DNA from: CAYONP01 sp964405335
GTDB taxonomy: Bacteria > Armatimonadota > UBA10988
Direction of reading: 5' to 3'
DNA length: 64,000 nt
Assembly (NCBI GenBank): GCA_964405335.1
Contig: CAYONP010000015.1
Span: forward strand, 1-64,000
Part shown: positions 8,081 through 16,657 of the stretch, in pieces
How the letters are laid out: every line of letters begins with the position of its first letter
Numbering within the stretch: the first letter of the stretch is position 1
Made by a program: the position numbers and the translations under genes
Notes under the pieces: model-generated
What the model was told of the DNA's origin: nothing
The model's database searches: none
What the model saw: the letters and a program-made list of their open reading frames with translations, nothing else

Positions 8081-9832
8081 CTAGGCCAGTTCACGGATGG
8101 CCAGTCCCACCGCCACCGCCAGGAGCGGCGCGTCGCGTTGCAGGTCCTCGTCCGAAAGCTGCCGGTTGCTGATGGTCAAGGTCGCCAGCGGGTCGCCGCG
8201 ATCGACCGTCAGACCCAGCTCTTCCTCGAAGTACTCGGCCAACCCGTCGATCCGCGAGCCGCCGCCGACCAGCACCATGCGGTCGACCACCGCGCCGTCG
8301 TAGCGGCTGCGGTAGTACTCGAGCGAGCGGCCCAGCTCGGCGGCGATCTCGTCGATCACCGGCTCAATCACCTCGCGGACCCGCAGCCGCTCCTCTTCCT
8401 CGGGCGTCAGCGGTGCGCCGGTCGCCGTCTCGGGCGTCTCGCTGGTCGGCGAGCCGAGCGCGCCGAGGTCGAACTCGGCCGGCTCGTCCGCCTCGTCGGT
8501 GGTCGCCAGATCGCCCAGGTCGAAACTCGAGCCGACCTCTGTCGCGCTGCCCTCGGTGCTGCCCAGATCGGTCTCGATCGAGCTGTCCTCGCCGCCGACC
8601 GAGAAGTCGAACGCACCGCTGCCAGTGACGTCGCTCTCCTCCTCGCCCGCGGCGCCGAACTCAATCCCGTTCTCGACGCTGCTCGGCTGCGCCACCTCGC
8701 CCTCGGTGCTGAAATCGAATTCGAACCCGCCGGGTTCCTCGGTCTCGGCCTCCTCGGCCGGCGTCTCGTCCTCATCGTCGCCGAAATCGAACCGGAACGC
8801 CCCCTCCTCCTCGTCGTCGGGCGCCAACTGGTGCCGCGTCGAGCCGGGACTGTCGCCGAAATCGAACGTCGGACCCTCGGTGTCGAGCTCGTCGGACAGG
8901 TCGATCCGCGCCGCGCCCTCGTCGTCCGTCTCGCCGCCCGGCACGAACTCGATCGCCACGCCGCGACCACCGAAGCCCACGTCGCTGTCGTCCTGCGTGT
9001 CGCTGTCGAACAGGTCGAGCCCGAAATCAAGCGGCGTCTCGGCCGGCGCCTCCTCCTCCTCGACCACCGCCCGCGCCCGCGCCGGGCGCGCCATCGGCCG
9101 CATCGAGGCGTACTGGCGCTTCAGCCGCTCGGCCTGCTGCTCCGACACCCCGAGCCCCTCGGACAGCCGCTGGGTCACGCTCCGGCCACCGATCGGGATG
9201 GTCCGTGGGAAGTGTAGGATGCCGTCCTTGATGATGCTCAGATCGGTCGACGTAGCGCCGATGTTGACCACCGCCACCGTCTCGCCGACGCCCCGGCCCT
9301 CGCCGGCGAACTCGACCATCGCGCGGCTGAGCGCCAACGCCTGCACGTCGATCGAGCGCGGCTTCAGTTTCGCCTGCCGCAGCGCGTCGACATGCACGCC
9401 GATCATCTCCTCCTGCGCCGCGGCGAAGAGCACCTCCATGTTCGGCGAATCGGCCGACTCGCCCGGCCGATCGAGCACCGCGTAATCCATGATGATCTGG
9501 CTCGCGGCGAACGGGATGTGCCGCTCGACCTCGAACCGCATCGTCTCGGCCAGCTCCTTGTGGCTCATCCGCGGCAGCTCGATGATCCGTACCACCACCG
9601 ACTGCTGACCCTGCACCGCCGACGAAACCGTCTTCGACTTGATCCGACGGTTGCCCAGCAACTGGCGAATCGTCTCGCCCACCAGATCGGAATCGCGGAC
9701 GTCACCCCCGGTCACCGCGTCCGGCGGCGTCGGCGCCACACCGTAGTTGAGCAGCGCGAAACCCCGCCCCGCCTTCGCCATCTCCACCACCTTGATGGTG
9801 TCGGAGCCGATGTCCAGACCGATTACCGCCAT
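8081..9832 (-). CDS. pilM: PilM-like actin-fold ATPase-family protein with acidic FDFG-repeat insert
   Basis: Cytoplasmic FtsA/actin-like protein that binds the PilN N-terminus and anchors the type IV pilus alignment complex. The 583-aa protein opens with the phosphate-1 motif GLDIGSDTIKVVE and contains PilM signatures ELPRMSHKELAETMRFEVERHIPF and VAVVNIGATSTDLSI (each a hallmark of the family), then a C-terminal VLVGGGSRIDGLAEYFEEEL. Normal PilM is about 350 aa. The excess is a 225-residue acidic, low-complexity insert (about residues 250-475) between the two halves of the actin fold, with eight FDFG-like repeats. The start at 9832 begins the beta strand of the fold. A strong sigma-70 promoter lies about 50 bp upstream, so it heads the pilMNOP genes. 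Confidence 0.9.
   Translation of the reverse strand: MAVIGLDIGSDTIKVVEMAKAGRGFALLNYGVAPTPPDAVTGGDVRDSDLVGETIRQLLGNRRIKSKTVSSAVQGQQSVVVRIIELPRMSHKELAETMRFEVERHIPFAASQIIMDYAVLDRPGESADSPNMEVLFAAAQEEMIGVHVDALRQAKLKPRSIDVQALALSRAMVEFAGEGRGVGETVAVVNIGATSTDLSIIKDGILHFPRTIPIGGRSVTQRLSEGLGVSEQQAERLKRQYASMRPMARPARARAVVEEEEAPAETPLDFGLDLFDSDTQDDSDVGFGGRGVAIEFVPGGETDDEGAARIDLSDELDTEGPTFDFGDSPGSTRHQLAPDDEEEGAFRFDFGDDEDETPAEEAETEEPGGFEFDFSTEGEVAQPSSVENGIEFGAAGEEESDVTGSGAFDFSVGGEDSSIETDLGSTEGSATEVGSSFDLGDLATTDEADEPAEFDLGALGSPTSETPETATGAPLTPEEEERLRVREVIEPVIDEIAAELGRSLEYYRSRYDGAVVDRMVLVGGGSRIDGLAEYFEEELGLTVDRGDPLATLTISNRQLSDEDLQRDAPLLAVAVGLAIRELA
8410..9094 (-). repeat. Acidic linker with eight [FLI]-[DE]-[FL]-[GS] motifs inside PilM
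   Basis: In PilM numbering the motifs are LDFG 268, FDFG 323, FDFG 348, FDFS 372, IEFG 390, FDFS 408, FDLG 437 and FDLG 454, separated by Asp/Glu/Gly/Ser/Thr-rich spacers of roughly 15-50 residues. The regular recurrence of one short hydrophobic motif in a disordered acidic background resembles a multivalent docking linker. No specific partner can be named from sequence. Confidence 0.8.
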
Positions 9833-9884
9833 GGCCCTCTGCCTCTCGGCCGCTCTGCGACGCCGCCCGCGCGCGGGCCGGCCC

Positions 9885-9914
9885 ATTGTACGGGATGGCC
9901 AATCCGCGAGTCAA
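9885..9914 (-). promoter_or_regulatory. Sigma-70-type promoter for pilM operon
   Basis: On the minus strand TTGACT (9914-9909), an 18-bp spacer and TACAAT (9890-9885), each hexamer one mismatch from consensus. The predicted start of transcription is near 9878, giving a leader of about 45 nt to the pilM ATG. The 194-bp gap 9833-10026 that contains it holds no gene. It means pilMNOP can be expressed apart from the upstream giant-protein operon. Confidence 0.65.
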
Positions 9915-10026
9915 CACGACCGGGATGCCGGCGCCTCCGCTTTGGACATCCCCTCATCCCGTTGGTTCGCCGGCGCCCCGCCGCGCCCTCTGCCCTCCGA
10001 TCGTCCGACTTAACGCGCCCTGAACC

Positions 10027-13000
10027 CTACCACGGCCGATTCGTGCTCGGCGTGAAGTCCGGTAGGAACGTGCCGTAGTAAACATTCCCGCTGGCCAACC
10101 CGAGCTGCGGCGGGTCGGTGCCCGCCGCGCCCTCGACGTACAAGTCTCGGGTGCTGACCCAGGCGAGCCAGAATCTGGTCGCCATGATCGGCTCCGGGTT
10201 GGCCTGGCCGCCTAACGGATAGCCGGTGTAGAAGAACTCCGGCGCGAGGCTCGGCTGGCTCTCGGAGCCGAGGCCGTCGACCGGCACCAGCCGCTCGGGA
10301 CCCAGGCCGGGGACGTAGAACGCCTCCTCGTTCTGGGCCAGCGCCAGGTTACCCGCCGGGTCGGTGTATTGATACTCGTACCAGACCCGCACGCGCTTCT
10401 TCACATCCTCATAGCTGAAGTGCAACATGCCCGCGGCGTTCCAGCCGGTCTCCGGGTCGCCTTGCGCGGTCGGCGTCGGCGGGTCGTTGACGCTGTTGTC
10501 GTGCTGCAGCAGGTCGAAGCCCTGGGCCGTGGGGCTCAGCGCGATGTCGGACCAGGCGCCGTCGGCGTCGTTCGACTGGCCCCCGTCGCGGGCGACGAAG
10601 TACCAGTGGCTCAGCTCGCCCTGGCTGCCGTTGAACTGCCGGTCGTCGTCGGCGTCGGTGTCGTCGACCACGGCGAAGAGCCGGGTCACCGGCGGCCTGA
10701 GCAACGGCACGGCCAGGCTGAAGGTCCGGTACCAGAGCTGGCTCTGGCCGCCCTCGTCGGTCCGCTTCCAGCTCAGCACCAGCCGCTCCCAGAAGTCGAA
10801 CGCGGCGGTCGGCTGGCTGTCGACGCTGCGGTCGCTGGTCATCCGCCAGGCGCAGGGGCGATAGGTGGCGTAGACGTAGATCGGCAGCGTCGCGCCACGG
10901 CGGTACAACGGCCGGTTGAAGGTCACCCGCCCCAGCCCGGGATGGATCCGGACCAGGGTCACCCCGCGATTGAGCAGCAGCGCGCTGCCCGGCGCGTTGG
11001 GGTCGAGTGGCAGGACCCATTCGCCGGCCGGCGCGTCCCACACGCTGTCGGCCAGGTTGAAGCCGACCAGCGGCGCCTCGTTGACCGGGTCGGACGACGG
11101 CGGGCCGGTCAGCACCGGCGCCTCATAGACGCGCAGGACGACCAGCGGGTCGAGCGCCGGGTCGGGCGCGCCGGCGGCCGGCAGAATAGCGAACCGGCTG
11201 TTGTCGAACAGCGGCCGCACGTCGTCGGCGAAGCCGCGGTGGTTCCACTGGTCGATCCGCCGCAGGCCGCCCTGCAGGTAGCTGACCCGCGGCTGCTCGG
11301 GCGGCATCAGCCAGTCGAGCCCCTGGGCCGCATAGACGGTGTGGTTGGCGTTGGTCAGGAGCAGCTCGTCGCGCTGCCGCGGGAAGGGCAGCCGCCCGCC
11401 CGGCTGGCTCAAGACCACGAACCCCTCGTTCGGCGACCAGGGATGCGTCGCGACGACGTTGAACCGGAAGGCCTCCTCGGCCATCGGGCTCTCGCGCACG
11501 CTGGCCAGGCTGGTCGGGTCCTCGGCCGGCTTGTAGCGGCTCCAGTAGATGTCCTGGTTCTCCCACAACGGCGACCAGGCGCTGTAGAACAGGTTGACGT
11601 TCTGCAGGTCGCCCCCCGCCGCGGCGTTGCTGGTCTCGTGCCGGTAGCTCGGCACCACCGCCGGCTCCATCAGGTTGGTCAAGCCGGGCGGCGTGCGCAG
11701 CGCGTAGTTGACGAACTGGTTCCCGCCGGCGCCGACGGCGTCGACATACTGCGTCCCCGGCGCGTTGATACTCGCCGGCATGGCCACCGCGTTGAACCCG
11801 AACTGGGTGTTCTGGCCGCTGCCGGTCTGCCAGGTGATCCACATCACCGGCGTGCCGGCGACGGTGTCGACAAAGGCGCGCGGGACCTGCTTGTTGACCT
11901 CGGCCTGGCCGCCGATGTCGTCGGCGATCTCCATCAGCCCGCCGGGGGTGGTGTCCTCGAAGCGCTGGAACTGGAGGTACGACCGGCGCGAGCCGCGCTC
12001 CTCGCGCTCGTTGTGCCAGAGCAGCACGAACTGCTGGTTCGGCCCGGTGATGTCGGGCACGCGGCAGATCGAGGGGTAGAGATTGCGCTGCGTCTCGTCG
12101 GGATTGCTCACCCGCGCCGCCGGGCTGTTCGGCCAGATGAAGCTGCGATAGCCGGTCTGCAGCGTCGTCCCCGCCGGCAGCACCGCCCGCCCCGCGTCGC
12201 GGAAGAAGACGCTCCAGTTGGCCCCGCCACCGAGCGGCTCGTACCGGCTGGCCCCCAGCCAGAGCCGGTCGGCGCTGTTCGGCGGGTCGGTAACAAACTC
12301 GTCCGGGTCCTGCATCACGTGCACCACCGGCGTCGCCTCGTTCAGGTTCGGCTCGGTGAAGTAAGGGTCAAAATGCGGGATCGGCTGGTAGGTCCCCTGG
12401 CCGGTGTTCGGGTCATACGGCACCGTCGCGGAAGCCGGCACGCCGGGGACATCCTCGTTGCGGTCGATCTCGTTGTCCCAGAAGCCGTTGATCCGCGCCC
12501 AGGGCGACTCGGTCACGGTCAGCTTCATCGTCGCCGCACCGCCCAGATTGACCTCGGCCAGGTTGTCCGGCAGATCGTTGCCGTCGCTCGGCAGGTCGTT
12601 GCCGTCCGCACCGAGATTGTCGACAAAGGCCCTCAGAATACCGGTGTAGTTGCCCAGCGGCTGGCCCAGCGGCACCTGCCGGCCGACCGAGACGCGGCCG
12701 ACGCGCAGGAACAGGTCGCTGATCGCATTGCCGGTCGGCGCGCCGACCGGCGCGGCGGGCAGGAACTGCATCAGCGCCGCCCCGCTGGCATCGACGAAGC
12801 CGATGCTGCCGTCATCGGCCGCCGCCCCCATGGCGACGTTCTGGAAGAACCACGACGGCACCGGCATGGCCTGCGCCAACCGCGGCACGGTCGACCCATC
12901 CTCCAGATCGACCGGCGTCAACGGCCGCTCGATGTAGAGCCGGACCGAGCGCAACGGCACATTGCCCTCATTGACCAGGGTCGCCGGCACCCACTGCCCG

Positions 13001-16000
13001 ATCCCGCCATGAATCACCTTGCCCAGGTCGAGCAGTGATTCGGCGATCGAGAGCCGGCGGTCGTAGCCGACGGAGAACTCGAGGTCGAAGGTGGCATACG
13101 ACTCGACGCCGACGCGCTGGCGGTCGATCGACAGCGGTTCGAGCCGCGCGGCGATGATGCCGCCGGCATAGGGCGCGGTCCAGGTCGGGTTGGCCGCGCC
13201 GACCCAGCCGGTATCCTCTTCGTACCACGAGACGAACTGGTAGGTCGGCTGGCGGTCCGAGTAGGGGTTGCCCGGAATGTCGCCCGACGGCCGGTAGCGC
13301 AGCCGGTAGAGGTTCACGTCCCACTGTGACTTCTCATAGCCGGCGGTGGCGACGATCCCCGGCGCGCCGCTCTTCGTGTTGCCGACCGACCAGGCGCGGC
13401 TGCGGGTCTCGTCGAGGTACAGCGCGACCTCGCCACGGTAGCGGTCCCAGAGCGGGTTCTGCGCCGCCGGATCGCGCATCGTCGGCTGCGACTCGGTGGC
13501 GTAGGTGCCCGGCGGCGTGCCCGTGTCGGACAGGATTTGCCGCTCGACCGCGTCAGCCGACGGCGGCTGGTAGCTCGGCACATCGACCCGCACCTCGGCG
13601 GTGGTGATGTTGTCGCCGACGACGCTGAATTCGCGGTCGCTCGGCGCGGTGAGCTGCACCGCGCTGCCGGCCACCGGCGTCGGCGCGATATCGGGATCGG
13701 TCGCCTGCCGCGGCGCCGTCGGCGCGCGGAGCACCGAGCGGCGCAGGTCGCCGCGGGTGACCACCCGAATCTCGTCGACGCGCAGCGTGGCTCCGCTGGT
13801 GTTGCGGATGCGCACGCCGTGAATGTCCTCGATGCCGGGACCCGGCGCCCAGGCGAAGTTGTTCTGCGCCACGCCGGTCGAGGGGTAGTTGACCGCCGGC
13901 GAGAGCACCACCCTCGGCCGCGGCGCCCAGGTCATGAACTCGGGCGGCGGACCGGGCGGCACGGCCAGCTCGACCACCCAGGGCGTCGCCGGCCCGCCGG
14001 GCGCGCCGGCGCCGGTCCGCCAGAAGACCTCGATCCGATCGACGTGCGTCGGCGGGTCGAGCCGCAGGCCGAGGCTGTAGCCGTCCTTGACATAGACCTG
14101 GTTGGCCGCCGCCGGCAGCCGGTCGCCGTCGAAGGCGACGTTGACGTCGTACATCGGCGCCTGCCCGGCGGCCAGGTTGCCGTCGGTCCAGGTGACGTTG
14201 GTCCGGTCATGCGTCCCGGTGCCGTTGTAGTCGTAGATGTAGGCACCGGCCTGGAACGCGCTGTGCAACGCGCGGCGGTGGAACAACTGCTCGAGCGGAG
14301 GCTCGGGCACCGGGCCGTCGAGGTTGGCGTTGCTCTGGCTGTAGTGGAAGGCCAGCAGGTCGGTCGCCTCGATCCGCCGCGCGCCGTTCGGCCGCACCGT
14401 CCGGTCGCCGCGCGGATCGAGCGCGCCGCGCAGCTTGTAGCCGGTGGGGAAGGCCACCCCGCCCGGCGGCGTCCACTGGTGCGCCGAGCCGCCGCCGAGG
14501 TGGTCGAGCACGGTGCGGACGAACACCTTGTGGGTCGCCGACCGCCCGCCGTGCCGGACGGGGAAGAAGTAGTCCTCGGTCCGCGAGCCGCCCGGCCCGC
14601 CGTCGTCGGCGCGGTAGCCGAGCAGGAAGACCGGCCGCTCGAGGTCGCTGTAGACATCGCGGGCATAGCCGCCGCCGGCCGCCGGCAGCGTGTCGAGCTG
14701 CGGGTAATACTGCCCCGCGCCGGGGTCGTAGTAGGCCACCTGCAACAGGTCGGGATCCGGCGAGGCGAGCGCCGCGTCCTCGGGCACGATGCTCATCGCC
14801 CCGACGACGAAGCGGCACAGGATCGGCCCGCCCTGGTAATCATCGGCGTTGGCGTCGGCGACGCCGGCGAAGGCGCGGTGGAACGGCCAGCCGGAGAAGC
14901 GGCGCACGCGCCACGGCGGGTTGGTCGCCGCCGGCTCGGGCAGCGTCGGATCGGCGAACGGATCGCGCATCAAGCGGTTGTCGTCCGGCGTGCCGAAATC
15001 ACCGTCGGCACCGCGCGGGTCCTCGATCGGCGCGACGAAGTAACTCGGCCCGAACGGCGAGCGGTCGTCGAGATTGCCGCCCGTACCATCGGCGCCGCGC
15101 GGGTCGGGCAGGCCGGCGGTCTGCCAGTCGTCGTCGCCGGTGTTGTACTGATCGTCGCCACCGAACCAGGAATCGGCCCAGTCGGTGCGCAGCGCGTTGT
15201 TGGCGCCCGGCACGGCGGTCTCGTACTCGAACTGCAGCTCGACCATGCCGACGCCCGGCACCAGCCGCTGCGCCGACCGCTCGCCGCGCCAGGCGGCGCC
15301 GTCCCACCACTGGCCGGTGAGCAGGTTGACGGTCAGCTCGACGGGATTGCCCGACATGTCGCGGAACGAGCTGCCCGGCCCGGTGGTCGGATCGCCGGCG
15401 TGATCGACCGTGTGCGCCACGGTGTCGGCCTCGGCGGCGAAATTGGCGTGGATGTTGGCCCCGTTGCTCTCGGCCGGCCCGCTGGTGTAGACGCCGGGCA
15501 GCCGCCAGCCGTCCGGCTGCGGCCCGCCGGCGGGCGCGGCATTGAACGGCGCCGGCGCGTCGGCGCTGTCGACATTAATGATCAACTGGATCGGCGCGAG
15601 CTGCTCACCCTCGCTGTCGGGGATTTCGTTCGGCTGTCGCTGCGCCGGGGTGCCGGCGGTCGGGTCGTCGGCCGCCTGATCGGGATCGAGGAGCAGGTTC
15701 TCCCAGATGTGCCGCTCGCTGAAGAACCGGCCGTGGACGGCGTCGGCCGCCGGCTGGAACCCGGGATCGGTCGAGTTGAGAGCCACCCGGGCGTTGTTGT
15801 CGGTGCGGTCGAGCGGACGGTAGGTCAGGTAACGCGGGTAGGGCAGGAAGAAGGGTTCGGCCTCCTGGCCCCAGTTCGTGTTCGCGTCGACATGGACGTT
15901 CGGGTTCGGCGTGTTGGTATAGACCTCGCTGACCCAGCGGTCCCACTGCCGCCAGCGCGAGGCGATCTGGCCCCAGAAGTCGCGGATCGCGCCGGTGCTC

Positions 16001-16635
16001 CAGCCAGGTGGATCGACCCCGTTGTCGACGTCGGCGACCGGGGTGTCGGGCCGGGTGGCGCTGACCGCCTCGGGGTAGTAGAGGCTCGGCGCCGGCGGCG
16101 CGCCCTTGGTCCGCGGCGGATGGATGATCACCCGCCACCGCCCGGTGGCCACCGCGGCGGTGGCCGCGTCGAACGGGTCGTCGGGATCGCCGGGCAGCAG
16201 GCCGATGCGCATCATCTGGTCGACCACCCGCTGGCAGGCGTCGCGGGTGGGCAGCTTGTCGATCCGCAGGTGGACGATCAGCTCGTCGTCGCTGGTGCCG
16301 TAGACGCCGTCCAGCCCGGCGTTGCGCATCAGGGGCAGGCGGGGCATGCGCTCGGCCGGCGGCAGGTCGCGGGCCAGGTCGGGGTAGGGCGCGCCCGAGG
16401 CGCTGGCGCCGTAGCTGCCGCCGGCGGCCGGCTCGCCCTGCTGCGCGCCGACGATGAACGACTCGAAGTAGAGCTCGCGCACGTCGCGCACGCTGAGGCT
16501 GACGGTGCCGGTGTTGTAGGCCGCCGCGCCGGCGGGCGGCAGGCGATAGGTGTTGACGATCGCCGGCACCTCAGGCGTCTGCGCGCAGACCGCGCCCGCG
16601 GCAAGCAAGATCGAGACCAACCGTCGTGGCATCAT
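10027..16635 (-). CDS. Giant exported protein of unknown function in the pilus locus (2202 aa)
   Basis: I do not recognise a family for the whole protein. It has a signal peptide (MMPRRLVSILLAAGAVCAQ) and a long beta-rich sequence with many Asp/Asn/Pro/Gly loops and few cysteines. One stretch near residues 1198-1238 (LLDLGKVIHGG then TLVNEGNVPLRSVRLY) resembles an ASH-like immunoglobulin-type domain. No C-terminal sorting signal or transmembrane segment is evident; it ends in STNRPW. The start at 16635 is taken because GGAG lies six bases upstream; ATG 16647 would add only MERA. It follows the 1894-aa protein by 22 bp and a run of prepilin genes, in the position of the pilus tip adhesin PilY1. 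A surface or pilus-tip role is inferred from context only. Confidence 0.7.
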   Translation of the reverse strand: MMPRRLVSILLAAGAVCAQTPEVPAIVNTYRLPPAGAAAYNTGTVSLSVRDVRELYFESFIVGAQQGEPAAGGSYGASASGAPYPDLARDLPPAERMPRLPLMRNAGLDGVYGTSDDELIVHLRIDKLPTRDACQRVVDQMMRIGLLPGDPDDPFDAATAAVATGRWRVIIHPPRTKGAPPAPSLYYPEAVSATRPDTPVADVDNGVDPPGWSTGAIRDFWGQIASRWRQWDRWVSEVYTNTPNPNVHVDANTNWGQEAEPFFLPYPRYLTYRPLDRTDNNARVALNSTDPGFQPAADAVHGRFFSERHIWENLLLDPDQAADDPTAGTPAQRQPNEIPDSEGEQLAPIQLIINVDSADAPAPFNAAPAGGPQPDGWRLPGVYTSGPAESNGANIHANFAAEADTVAHTVDHAGDPTTGPGSSFRDMSGNPVELTVNLLTGQWWDGAAWRGERSAQRLVPGVGMVELQFEYETAVPGANNALRTDWADSWFGGDDQYNTGDDDWQTAGLPDPRGADGTGGNLDDRSPFGPSYFVAPIEDPRGADGDFGTPDDNRLMRDPFADPTLPEPAATNPPWRVRRFSGWPFHRAFAGVADANADDYQGGPILCRFVVGAMSIVPEDAALASPDPDLLQVAYYDPGAGQYYPQLDTLPAAGGGYARDVYSDLERPVFLLGYRADDGGPGGSRTEDYFFPVRHGGRSATHKVFVRTVLDHLGGGSAHQWTPPGGVAFPTGYKLRGALDPRGDRTVRPNGARRIEATDLLAFHYSQSNANLDGPVPEPPLEQLFHRRALHSAFQAGAYIYDYNGTGTHDRTNVTWTDGNLAAGQAPMYDVNVAFDGDRLPAAANQVYVKDGYSLGLRLDPPTHVDRIEVFWRTGAGAPGGPATPWVVELAVPPGPPPEFMTWAPRPRVVLSPAVNYPSTGVAQNNFAWAPGPGIEDIHGVRIRNTSGATLRVDEIRVVTRGDLRRSVLRAPTAPRQATDPDIAPTPVAGSAVQLTAPSDREFSVVGDNITTAEVRVDVPSYQPPSADAVERQILSDTGTPPGTYATESQPTMRDPAAQNPLWDRYRGEVALYLDETRSRAWSVGNTKSGAPGIVATAGYEKSQWDVNLYRLRYRPSGDIPGNPYSDRQPTYQFVSWYEEDTGWVGAANPTWTAPYAGGIIAARLEPLSIDRQRVGVESYATFDLEFSVGYDRRLSIAESLLDLGKVIHGGIGQWVPATLVNEGNVPLRSVRLYIERPLTPVDLEDGSTVPRLAQAMPVPSWFFQNVAMGAAADDGSIGFVDASGAALMQFLPAAPVGAPTGNAISDLFLRVGRVSVGRQVPLGQPLGNYTGILRAFVDNLGADGNDLPSDGNDLPDNLAEVNLGGAATMKLTVTESPWARINGFWDNEIDRNEDVPGVPASATVPYDPNTGQGTYQPIPHFDPYFTEPNLNEATPVVHVMQDPDEFVTDPPNSADRLWLGASRYEPLGGGANWSVFFRDAGRAVLPAGTTLQTGYRSFIWPNSPAARVSNPDETQRNLYPSICRVPDITGPNQQFVLLWHNEREERGSRRSYLQFQRFEDTTPGGLMEIADDIGGQAEVNKQVPRAFVDTVAGTPVMWITWQTGSGQNTQFGFNAVAMPASINAPGTQYVDAVGAGGNQFVNYALRTPPGLTNLMEPAVVPSYRHETSNAAAGGDLQNVNLFYSAWSPLWENQDIYWSRYKPAEDPTSLASVRESPMAEEAFRFNVVATHPWSPNEGFVVLSQPGGRLPFPRQRDELLLTNANHTVYAAQGLDWLMPPEQPRVSYLQGGLRRIDQWNHRGFADDVRPLFDNSRFAILPAAGAPDPALDPLVVLRVYEAPVLTGPPSSDPVNEAPLVGFNLADSVWDAPAGEWVLPLDPNAPGSALLLNRGVTLVRIHPGLGRVTFNRPLYRRGATLPIYVYATYRPCAWRMTSDRSVDSQPTAAFDFWERLVLSWKRTDEGGQSQLWYRTFSLAVPLLRPPVTRLFAVVDDTDADDDRQFNGSQGELSHWYFVARDGGQSNDADGAWSDIALSPTAQGFDLLQHDNSVNDPPTPTAQGDPETGWNAAGMLHFSYEDVKKRVRVWYEYQYTDPAGNLALAQNEEAFYVPGLGPERLVPVDGLGSESQPSLAPEFFYTGYPLGGQANPEPIMATRFWLAWVSTRDLYVEGAAGTDPPQLGLASGNVYYGTFLPDFTPSTNRPW

Positions 16636-16657
16636 CGCCCGCTCCATCGTATCGGCA

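Noticed and set aside
5211..9832. Type II secretion (gsp) rather than type IV pilus assignment
   Set aside because: The actin-like PilM, separate PilN and PilO and the pilMNOP-secretin order match type IV pili; T2SS would show GspL/GspM with a fused cytoplasmic domain. Some prepilins resemble GspG/GspJ, so a hybrid function stays possible.
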